DNA of 64,000 nt from CAYPPG01 sp964412555 (GTDB lineage Bacteria; Hinthialibacterota; Hinthialibacteria; Hinthialibacterales; Hinthialibacteraceae). Positions within the stretch are counted from its first letter, which is position 1. Every line of letters begins with the position of its first letter. A model generated the notes under the pieces. That model searched no databases. It was given only the letters and a program-made list of their open reading frames with translations, and was not told the origin of the DNA. Made by a program: the position numbers and the translations under genes. Below are positions 50,451-58,483 of the stretch, piece after piece. The DNA lies in NCBI GenBank assembly GCA_964412555.1, contig CAYPPG010000004.1:62001-126000 (forward strand), given 5' to 3'.

Positions 50451-51343
50451 TTTATTAGTCCAGCTTTGACAAGAGCATCCCGTACGACTTTGCGATCCTT
50501 GCCTTCCAACGGCTTGAGCGGTCTCCGCGGATAACCTCCGGCAAGACCGGCAAGGTCCATGGCCGCTTTCACTCCAGAAACACCGTATTTTCCGCTTATC
50601 TTATCGTTCGCTTCCTTCAACAGTTTTTGATAACGATGGCCTTCGTCATCTTCTCCACGCAATCCATACTCCCACAATTTGACCGCGGCATCGGGGAATG
50701 CATTCCCCAGGCTGGCGACTCCTCCTTTGCAATCATGCAGCATGGCGTTGTAAAGAAAACCAATGGAACCGGCCAACACACAAAAATCGGGATTGTTCAA
50801 CTGAAAGAACTTCTCGTTGCCGCCGGAAGCGCTGTCTTTCATGCCGGCAATATTCGGATGTTCCGCCAATTCTTTTACGAGATCCATCGATAATGTGACG
50901 TCGACATAGCCAGGGGCGTTGTAAAGCAAAACCGGAATCTCGACACTTTCGGCACATTCTGTGAAATAATCGATCAACACATCCGGCGTGAGATATTTCT
51001 TGTAATACGATGGGCTTATCAAGGTGGCAAAATCCGCTCCTGCGTTTTTGATCAAGCGCATAAAGCGTGTGGTCAAAATCGTCGCATCATAGATACATCC
51101 CACGATCACAACATGATTGTCCGCTTTGTGCTTCAAAACCGCTTCGACTACCAATCGCTTCTCTTCTTCACTCAAACAACGATGTTCCCCATTGCTGCCA
51201 AGTACCAAATAGCCGCGAATTTTTGTACCCGCGTAGAATTCCAAATTGGCCTTCAACGCGCCATAATCCACACGCATATCCCGGTTGAAGGGAGTGGTAA
51301 TTGGAAGAAATACACCTGCGAGTTTTTCACTTGAAGTCGTCAT
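50447..51343 (-). CDS. DapA-family (dihydrodipicolinate synthase-like) aldolase/lyase
   Basis: 298 residues of the DapA/NanA TIM barrel. Landmarks: GVFLPITTPFNRDMRVDYG, YLVLGSNGEHRCLSEEEK (phosphate/carboxylate loop), PVLLYNAPGYVDV with the catalytic Tyr, IAGMKDSASG with the Schiff-base Lys, and VLAGSIGFLYNAM. Coupled to a sugar kinase rather than to lysine genes, so a sugar-acid lyase role (for example 2-keto-3-deoxy acids) is more likely than lysine biosynthesis. First gene of a three-gene operon. Confidence 0.87.
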   Translation of the reverse strand: MTTSSEKLAGVFLPITTPFNRDMRVDYGALKANLEFYAGTKIRGYLVLGSNGEHRCLSEEEKRLVVEAVLKHKADNHVVIVGCIYDATILTTRFMRLIKNAGADFATLISPSYYKKYLTPDVLIDYFTECAESVEIPVLLYNAPGYVDVTLSMDLVKELAEHPNIAGMKDSASGGNEKFFQLNNPDFCVLAGSIGFLYNAMLHDCKGGVASLGNAFPDAAVKLWEYGLRGEDDEGHRYQKLLKEANDKISGKYGVSGVKAAMDLAGLAGGYPRRPLKPLEGKDRKVVRDALVKAGLIK

Positions 51344-51514
51344 TCATTTTCTCCTATACAAATCATGATATTCGAAGAACAACATTCCCTTGTCAGTCAA
51401 CCATTACTTAAACATGTATTGGCCTTTGACTCAAGCCTTCACCCCAAAAAACAAGAAGTATTGCATAATACATATAAAAATAAAAAAACTATTTCCCCCA
51501 CTCTCGAATTGTAC

Positions 51515-54179
51515 TTACTTTATTTTGATATAAGCAACAATAAAATTCAAGCACTTTATTCCCAAAAGAATCATACAAACATTCGTCAAGCCAATCAGTG
51601 GCAAAAGAAGTGAACCGAACAGCAATGCTCCCAATGCCCCTCCCAGACAATCCGTCATGTCCACCCAGCCGGAAATCATAGTGAGTTCCCTTCCACATAG
51701 TTCCGTGGCTCTCGAAACAAGCGGAAACAAACATCCCATGCAGAAAGAAAGAATAACAATCCAGATCAGTAAAATCAATTCCGTCCACACAACAGTAGGA
51801 TTCCAGAAATCGATCCACTGAAACACGGCCGGCGTGCATAGGAGACCGATCAACAACAGAATCTCGATCTTCTTGATCCATTCACCGACTTTTCGACCGG
51901 GATAATGAATCAAGCGAGTTCCGAGAGAAGAACCGAGTGCCAACCCGAACATGAAAAAGCCCAAAAATAGACCCACATGTTGATACAAGTATCCGACTCG
52001 GCTTTGAAAAAAGAATAATACCGCAATCTCTGTCCCAATAGAAGCCAATCCTGTCATCATCAAGATCATAAGGGGGGCAAACGCCGGTTTCAAAGAATAC
52101 GGAAGTAAGAAACGGACGGTTCCTGCGAGGAATGCATAGAATAAGAAAGCAAATCCCCCAACAAATCCGAACAAGACCAAAGGACTTCGAGCGAGAGATT
52201 CTACCGGCAGCCACTTGAAATAACCATACTGCTTTGACCAGAGAAGCAAATCATACAAGTAACACAACGGCCGTTCATCCGAATTGACCGGCAAGTTTGT
52301 CTTCTCATTCAATATAGATTGGAGCTGTTCAATTCGTTGCACATCGAAATACAGAGAATAAAATTCCGGTGAAAACATCGGGCAGGATATCTCATTGGCA
52401 CGAAATTGACGCGCCAGTTCCTCCGGATTGATTTGTAAATCCCTAGCGGTAGAAGCATAAAACCACCATTGCGTTCCCGGAACGGCAATAACGGTTGGAA
52501 ATACATTTTGCAAAGTTTGATAGAGAGTCCCACAATAAACGCTAATATCACCAAATTCATAATTGGGAGTCCCCGTTGCGGTAATGACGAAAATCCCTTT
52601 TTCAGATAGCCGTTTTGCAACGAGTGAGTAAAATTCATATGTATAAAAACGGTTTAGCAAACCATTGGACGGATCAGGCTGATTCACGGCAATCACATCG
52701 AATGATTCCTTCTCGCCCAACTCCGACAAATAACGCCGTGGATCCGTATTTACATATTCAACAACGTCTCCCGCCACATCCTGGGTACCCTGGGCAAGCG
52801 AAGTCTGCCCTGGCTTTTCTTCCTGGGTACCCAGGGCAAGCGAAGTCTGCCCTGGCTTTTCTTCCTGGGTACCCTGGGCAAGCGAAGTCTGCCCTGGCTT
52901 TTCTTCCTGGGTACCCTGGGCAAGCGAAGTNNNNNNNNNNNNNNNNNNNNNNNNNNNNNNNNNNNNNNNNNNNNNNNNNNNNNNNNNNNNNNNNNNNNNN
53001 NNNNNNNNNNNNNNNNNNNNNNNNNNNNNNTTCCTGGGTACCCTGGGCAAGCGAAGTCTGCCCTGGCTTTTCTTCCTGGGTACCCAGGGCAAGCGAAGTC
53101 TGCCCTGGCTTTTCTTCTTCATCCACTACCAACTCAGTGATCTGCATGATGGCCGGATCGATTTCCACACAGACAAGTCGATCGGGTTTATGTTCGAGCA
53201 TATGATCGATCACTTCTGTGCCGCTACTGCCAATCAATAGAATCGACTCCGGATTCGGCGTTTGTGCCAAAGCCATATGCGCCCAATGCGAGAGATCATA
53301 TGCATTGGGAAAAGAAAAAAGAGGCGCTCCATTCCCGAAAACGGTATACTGTCCCTCCCGCTCCCCGACTTCGAGACGTTGGTAAGGCGTTTCCATTGCA
53401 TACGTCAAATCATAACCGGCATGACGGTTCGCCCAACGAATGGATATGCTCCATGATTCTAGAGCATGTGGGAAACGCACTCCCATGAATAGGACAGTGA
53501 TAAGGATCAAGAAACCGTATACAGCCGTTAAGAAAGTCTGGCGTCGATACAGCACCATCAATAATGACAGCACAAGGAATAACATACCCAAAGCAATTTG
53601 AAATGGATTAAAACGGGGAACGAGTTGCAGAATAACCAACACGCCTCCCAAAACACTCCCCAGCGATTCCAACGTAAACACCGATCCGATGGAAACCGCC
53701 CCCCTTCCTTCTTCCGAATCCTCATCTTGCATCTGTCGTCTCACTGCGACGGACATGATGGGAAATGCAAATCCGATTAGGAATCCGATTGGAATAACGG
53801 AACCAAAGGAGATCAATATCATGGAAAGCGGTGAAGGTTTTTCAGCAACCGCCAATGATAAAAAAGAAGGGGAGAAACGAGTAAACAAAATACAGCTGGT
53901 CAACAGAATCGGATAGGAAATTAAGACGAAAGGAAATAGGAAAGAAATATGATATTCGGCACGAATCCATCCGGGGATCAAAGCACCGACAGAGACGCCA
54001 ATCAACCACCAAAACAACAACAACGAAAGAGCCAATTCATTGCCTTCCAGAATAATCAGTTGTTCTCGAAAAAGGATTACCTGGGCAATTGTGGCAAAAC
54101 AACCAAGTAGAAAGGCGGCCGCATAGATAATGATTTTATTCGATTGATTCAATCCATACATGGACTCATATCCGGCCAT
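51515..54179 (-). CDS. Membrane-embedded spermidine-synthase-like protein interrupted by in-frame repeats and a scaffold gap
   Basis: A fusion with about seven N-terminal membrane segments (AAAFLLGCFATIAQVILFREQL, in two parts AAAFLLGC and FATIAQVILF, onward), a SpeE-like Rossmann domain, and about six C-terminal segments. The synthase half shows VFGNGAPLFS, ESILLIGSSGTEVIDHML, VCVEIDPAIMQI and, after the repeats, TDPRRYL and VNQPDPSNGLLNRFYTYEFY, where aminopropyltransferases have DxPDP. Between EIDPAIMQITELVVDE and DVAGDVVEYV the DNA is a 42-bp tandem array read as EEKPGQTSLAQGTQ units. The two halves are out of frame by one base only because the gap is padded to 100 N. A gap of 15 plus a multiple of 42 would restore both the repeat phase and one continuous frame. 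Membrane-bound relatives often have unknown substrates. Confidence 0.75.
52780..53116. repeat. In-frame 42-bp family B tandem array inside the spermidine-synthase-like gene
   Basis: Units begin with CCTGGGTACCC at 52780, 52822, 52864 and 52906, then after the gap at 53033 and 53075, all 42 bp apart within each block. Each unit carries a hairpin (GGGCA-AGCGAAGTC-TGCCC) and encodes 14 residues. The only variation seen is CTGGG versus CAGGG in the second pentamer, giving Gln or Leu in the peptide. Near identity between units points to recent amplification. Confidence 0.9.
52931..53030. other. Scaffold gap, 100 N
   Basis: Exactly 100 undetermined bases inside the 42-bp array. From the phase of the units on both sides (25 bases of a unit before, 2 bases after), the real missing length should be 15 + 42n. 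Confidence 0.98.
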
Positions 54180-54194
54180 GAATTTGAATGCTTT

Positions 54195-55826
54195 TTATTC
54201 TTTCAACAAATAAGGATACCGCCAATCTCGGGAAGGAACAAATGTTTCTTTGATGTTTCGTGGGGACACCCATCGTTCGAGATTCAACCAAGAACCGGCT
54301 TTGTCATTGGTTCCGGAGGCACGGCTACCACCAAACGGCTGCTGACCGACGATCGCTCCTGTCGGCTTGTCGTTGACATAAAAATTCCCTGCTGCATTTC
54401 GGAGAATCGTTTTTGCCTTCAGAATCGCGACTCGATCTTGTCCGAATATGGCTCCTGTCAAAGCGTAGGGACTGGTTTCATTGCAAAGATAAAGTGTTTC
54501 AACATATTCACTTTCCGGATAAATGTAAATCGTCAAGACAGGTCCAAAGATTTCTTCAGCCATCAATTTGGATTTCGGATCTTTTGAGAGAATAACGGTC
54601 GGTTCGATGAAATAGCCTTGGGATGAATCGTACTTTCCACCACAGATGAATTCATACGTAGAATCATTCTTGGCATGATCGATATAACTGGTAATGGTTT
54701 TGAACGCTTTTTCATCGATCACCGCGCCCATGAAATTTCCAAAGTCACAAATATCCCCCATTTTGACATCCGCGATTTGCTCGAGCATTTTTTTCTTGAC
54801 ATCCGGCCAAATGGAATCGGGAATATAGGCACGGCTTGCCGCAGAGCATTTTTGTCCTTGATATTCAAAAGCGCCACGAATCAACCCAGCAACGAGTGCA
54901 TCCTGATCGGTGGAGGAATGGGCGAAAATAAAATCTTTTCCCCCGGTTTCCCCGACAATCCGTGGATAAGAATAATATTTCCGAATATCGGAACCGACAG
55001 CCAGCCAGATCGTGGAAAACACATATGTGCTGCCAGTAAAGTGAATCCCACCAAGATCGAGGTGATCAAGCGCGGGCGGGGCAATCACCGGTCCGGGACC
55101 GGGAATCATATTGATAACACCATTCGGCATTCCCGCTTCCTGTAAGATTTTCATGATATAGTATGCAGACAGCACCGCACTGGAAGCCGGTTTCCACACC
55201 ACGGCATTCCCCATCAACGCCGGCGCCGTCGGCAGATTCCCGGCGATCGAAGTGAAGTTGAACGGCGTGAGCGCTAGGACGAATCCTTCCAGCGGACGAT
55301 GTTCCATATAATTGAGGACACCCGGTGTAGAGATCGGCTGATCCCCATACACATGTTCCATGAAATGCGGATTGAACCGCCAAAAATCAATCAACTCACA
55401 AGCTGAATCGATTTCCGCCTGATGGCATGTCTTGCTTTGACAAAGCATCGTGGCCGCATTCAAGACATCGCGGTATTTTGTAGATAAAAGCTCCGCCGCT
55501 TTCAACAGAATAATGGCTCGTGCATCCCAAGGCATTTCCGACCACTCTTTTTTCGCCTTGTTCGCCGCGTCAATGGCTTTATGAGTATGTAAAGTGTCGC
55601 CTTGATGATAGTGCCCCAGCAATTGCTCTCGATTGTGAGGACAACGCATCTCGACCAAATTGCCGGTTCTCACCTCTTCGCCGCCGATGATCAAAGGAAC
55701 CTCGACTGGATTGTTGAGCATGGACTGCAAAGTATCCTGCAGTTCTCTTCGTTCAGGGGATCCCGGTGCATAGTCATACACAGGTTCATTTTTGGGAACA
55801 GGAATACGAAAAATACCGTTAAACAT
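54195..55826 (-). CDS. pruA: L-glutamate gamma-semialdehyde (1-pyrroline-5-carboxylate) dehydrogenase
   Basis: 543 residues, the size of the stand-alone eukaryote-like P5C dehydrogenase (ALDH4) subgroup rather than PutA. Key residues: general base Glu293 (VGETGGKDF) and catalytic Cys327 (GQKCSAASRAY). Other landmarks are TPFNFTSIAGNLPTAPALMG, HFTGSTYVF, EEIFGPVLTIY, and FYVNDKPTGAIVGQQPFGGSRASGT in two adjoining parts. It oxidises glutamate semialdehyde to glutamate with NAD+ in proline catabolism. No proline dehydrogenase gene is adjacent. A good AGGAGG-like site precedes the ATG. Confidence 0.93.
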   Translation of the reverse strand: MFNGIFRIPVPKNEPVYDYAPGSPERRELQDTLQSMLNNPVEVPLIIGGEEVRTGNLVEMRCPHNREQLLGHYHQGDTLHTHKAIDAANKAKKEWSEMPWDARAIILLKAAELLSTKYRDVLNAATMLCQSKTCHQAEIDSACELIDFWRFNPHFMEHVYGDQPISTPGVLNYMEHRPLEGFVLALTPFNFTSIAGNLPTAPALMGNAVVWKPASSAVLSAYYIMKILQEAGMPNGVINMIPGPGPVIAPPALDHLDLGGIHFTGSTYVFSTIWLAVGSDIRKYYSYPRIVGETGGKDFIFAHSSTDQDALVAGLIRGAFEYQGQKCSAASRAYIPDSIWPDVKKKMLEQIADVKMGDICDFGNFMGAVIDEKAFKTITSYIDHAKNDSTYEFICGGKYDSSQGYFIEPTVILSKDPKSKLMAEEIFGPVLTIYIYPESEYVETLYLCNETSPYALTGAIFGQDRVAILKAKTILRNAAGNFYVNDKPTGAIVGQQPFGGSRASGTNDKAGSWLNLERWVSPRNIKETFVPSRDWRYPYLLKE

Positions 55827-55899
55827 AGAAGCCTCCTCGTAATAGTGAATCCCCGATAAGGAATCAAACTATTCTTTCTAACCGAAAGCGAGGGGGAAG

Positions 55900-56208
55900 T
55901 CAATCCGTAGAAGAGTGGTCGAGAAAGATCGAGTTGAGATCCCTTGCACAATGCAGCACTCGAACGATTTCGATCCCATCCTCGAGGATTCGATAAAAAA
56001 TGATATAGCGATTCACCGGAAAACTGCGGAGGGATGGAGAATACTCACTGCGGATTCGACCTATCGAGGGATATTTTCTCAAAATCTCATATTTGGCTTT
56101 TATTTTATCGATATATTTATCCGCAGTTGCATAGCTGTCACGAGAAATATATATCCATATTTCTAAGAGATCGTTTTCCGCATCATCAGATACATAGGTT
56201 TCCTTCAT
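55900..56208 (-). CDS. ParE/RelE-superfamily toxin
   Basis: 102 residues with the ParE fold: MKETYVSDDAENDLLEIWIYI, AKYEILRKYPSIGRIRSEY, LRSFPVNRYIIFYRILEDGIEIVRVLH. The conserved R-x-FPV-x-RY-x-IFYR strand pair is complete, so it appears intact. ParE toxins poison DNA gyrase, whereas RelE types cut mRNA; the sequence favours ParE. Its start overlaps the antitoxin stop by 4 bp. Confidence 0.87.
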   Translation of the reverse strand: MKETYVSDDAENDLLEIWIYISRDSYATADKYIDKIKAKYEILRKYPSIGRIRSEYSPSLRSFPVNRYIIFYRILEDGIEIVRVLHCARDLNSIFLDHSSTD

Positions 56209-56498
56209 GTCTTTTGTTCCACTTTTTCTTCCAATTTTTTCCGTCCTTTGGCCTTGATCGATTCAAAGTATTCATCCAGTTCATCGTCCTCAATAACTGT
56301 ATATTGGCCATTCTCCAATTGATCGATCCCCACTTGTATTTTTTCTCTCAATTCCTCAAATTCTTTTTTACGAAATTGATCGCGTTTCTCCAGCAATTGC
56401 AACGCTTCATCGATCACCTCGGAGGCGGACGAATATTTTCCCGAAGACACTTTTTGTTCGATCCATTTCTCTTGTTCAGAACTCAATGAAATAGTCAT
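56205..56498 (-). CDS. ParD-like antitoxin
   Basis: 97 residues from ATG 56498, with GGGAAG seven bases upstream; an in-frame ATG at 56513 lacks a ribosome site. N-terminal ribbon-helix-helix MTISLSSEQEKWIEQKV and SGKYSSASEVIDEALQLLEKR, then an acidic helical tail (ELREKIQVGIDQLENGQ) that covers the toxin. Upstream of and overlapping the ParE-type toxin gene. Unlike the YefM and HicB modules in this window, this pair looks complete. Confidence 0.87.
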   Translation of the reverse strand: MTISLSSEQEKWIEQKVSSGKYSSASEVIDEALQLLEKRDQFRKKEFEELREKIQVGIDQLENGQYTVIEDDELDEYFESIKAKGRKKLEEKVEQKT

Positions 56499-56713
56499 CG
56501 TTTCACTTCCCATTTGTTATTGATTGAAAGGTATTCAAACACCATTTTACTCTCAAACTGTCAACTCATCGAAGGGAAAAAGGAAATCCCAGCATTTCCA
56601 AATAGGATAATTCATTCTTCCTTGCCCAAACAGGAAAAGCAATTTAAAGTGAAACGAAAATGTGGTATGATAGAGTGTAAGAATTTATCAAATTGATTTG
56701 TCGGAGGACACGA

Positions 56714-57301
56714 ATGTTTCAAAAAGGTTTTACATTGATTGAATTGTTGATTGTCGTTGCCATCATCGGAATCCTGGCTGCCATTGCGGTTCCGAACTTT
56801 TTAAACGCGCAAACCCGCGCGAAAGTGGCACACGTGGAAGCCGATTTCAAAGCGGTGGAAACCGCGATGGAATCGTATAAAATCGACCGCAATACCTACC
56901 CGATCGACTCGGATAATTCCTTGCCACGAGGACTCTCGATGTTAACGACTCCGGTCGCTTATTTGAGCGGATTCCCACGCGATCCCTTTGTTCGCATCGA
57001 TCAACAATTCATTGCCGGCGCTGGAGACGCATCCTCAGCCCCTGTTTATGAGATTGGTACTGATACACCATGGGAGAATCGCAGCCCAAATAACAATCAA
57101 CGGCGCGGCGGCACCTGGTCGATCACCTCCACTGGTCCGGATGCGGAAGACAGCTGCGGCGGTCAATTGGATTGGCCGTGGGGAACAAACTGGTATGATT
57201 ATGATCCGAGCAACGGCCTGAATTCGTTTGGCGATATTTTCAAGATGGGCGGGGAGTATAGACATGGAACATGGGTTCGCAACGGTGTTCGTAACCAATG
57301 A
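56714..57301 (+). CDS. Type IV pilin-like / type II secretion pseudopilin
   Basis: 195 residues from ATG 56714 (GGAGG seven bases upstream). Leader MFQKG, then FTLIELLIVVAIIGILAA and VPNFLNAQTRAKVAHVEADF. The body has YKIDRNTYPIDSDNSL, TTPVAYLSGFPRDPF, TWSITSTGPDAEDS and YDPSNGLNSFGDIF, matching the other two pseudopilins at the same relative positions. Probably processed by a prepilin peptidase encoded elsewhere. nadC follows in the same direction after 158 bp. Confidence 0.85.
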   Translation: MFQKGFTLIELLIVVAIIGILAAIAVPNFLNAQTRAKVAHVEADFKAVETAMESYKIDRNTYPIDSDNSLPRGLSMLTTPVAYLSGFPRDPFVRIDQQFIAGAGDASSAPVYEIGTDTPWENRSPNNNQRRGGTWSITSTGPDAEDSCGGQLDWPWGTNWYDYDPSNGLNSFGDIFKMGGEYRHGTWVRNGVRNQ

Positions 57302-57459
57302 TAATTATGCCTCGATATTATAGAGAAGTTTCCCTCAGCTAAGGGAAAATCGCTTGGCCATTGTACTTCGGATTGACTCGAATCATAAACTTGATATTGT
57401 GAACGCAATTACACAATCGAAAGTCGAATCTCTTTTTGCAACTTAACCGAGGTTTTGTC

Positions 57460-58482
57460 ATGCTTCCTGACCGCCAAGCGATGATCGAGAATTTATATCA
57501 TTACAAAGATAGTTATACACTCGAAAGCCCTCTTTATAAAACGTCTGTCACTTCGTTTGTAAATCAGATGTTAGGTGAAGATCTGCGCGAATCCGGCTGC
57601 ATCACCGCCATTGCCATTTTTCAACCACATGACAACGGCAAAGCGATGATCAGCAGCAAACAAAAAGGGATTCTTGCCGGTTTGGAGGAAAGTTGCCTGC
57701 TCCTCGACAATTATCGCTCCCACGTCACTTATCACTTGGCCATCAAAAACGGACGGACCATCCGCGACGGTGATCTGCTGGATGACAACGAAGACCCGAT
57801 TTTATATCTGGAAGGCACGATTATCACTATCCTGGAAATCGAACGGACTCTTCTCAACATCCTCCAACGAATGAGCGGAATTGCCACCGAAGTCTATAAC
57901 CTTCAGCAAACCATTCTCGCCAACGATTCAAAAAGCCGCCTGGCCGCAACCCGCAAACTACAATGGGGCCGGTTGGACAAGAAAGCGTTTAGTGTCGGTG
58001 GCGGTTTGAGCCATCGCCGCGGCTTGTATGATACGATGATGATCAAAGATACGGAAATCGATTTTTGGCGCTATTTTGAAAAAGAGATGGTGTCTTCCAG
58101 TTACGAAGCCAAACGGCTCGAATGGATCATGGAAAGCATTCACCGATGCTGGAAGCAACGGCTCATTTCAAAAGGTCTCATTGTCGAAGTTCAAACCCAG
58201 GAGGAAGCATTGACAGTTGCACGATTGTTAAAAGATCTGCAAAACAATCAATACTACCCCTGCTCGATTATGCTGGATAATTTCACTCCGGAAATGGTGA
58301 TACAGACCTTGGATCAATGTCAAGCGGAAAGCACATTTGAATGGACCTTGTTCGAGGCCTCTGGAAATATGCATGGAAAACGTCTCATCCAATTTGCAAA
58401 ATCAGGAATCGATGTGATCTCCACCGGTAATCCCACACACTCGACGAATGTGCTGGATATTCATATGAAAGTACTGAAATAA
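57460..58482 (+). CDS. nadC: Nicotinate-nucleotide pyrophosphorylase (quinolinate phosphoribosyltransferase)
   Basis: 340 residues from ATG 57460 (GAGG seven bases upstream). It converts quinolinate and PRPP to nicotinate mononucleotide, CO2 and pyrophosphate in NAD synthesis. Diagnostic parts: GDLLDDNEDPILYLEGT, ILEIERTLLNILQRMSGIAT, AATRKLQWGRLDKKAFSVGG as RKLQWGRLDKKAFSVGGGLS, HRRGLYDTMMIKD, LIVEVQTQEEAL, IMLDNFTPE, FEASGNMHG and DVISTGNPTHS. It is longer than the usual ~280 residues because of a ~40-residue N-terminal extension and an insert after MMIKD. nadA and nadB are not in the window. Confidence 0.88.
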   Translation: MLPDRQAMIENLYHYKDSYTLESPLYKTSVTSFVNQMLGEDLRESGCITAIAIFQPHDNGKAMISSKQKGILAGLEESCLLLDNYRSHVTYHLAIKNGRTIRDGDLLDDNEDPILYLEGTIITILEIERTLLNILQRMSGIATEVYNLQQTILANDSKSRLAATRKLQWGRLDKKAFSVGGGLSHRRGLYDTMMIKDTEIDFWRYFEKEMVSSSYEAKRLEWIMESIHRCWKQRLISKGLIVEVQTQEEALTVARLLKDLQNNQYYPCSIMLDNFTPEMVIQTLDQCQAESTFEWTLFEASGNMHGKRLIQFAKSGIDVISTGNPTHSTNVLDIHMKVLK

Positions 58483-58483
58483 C

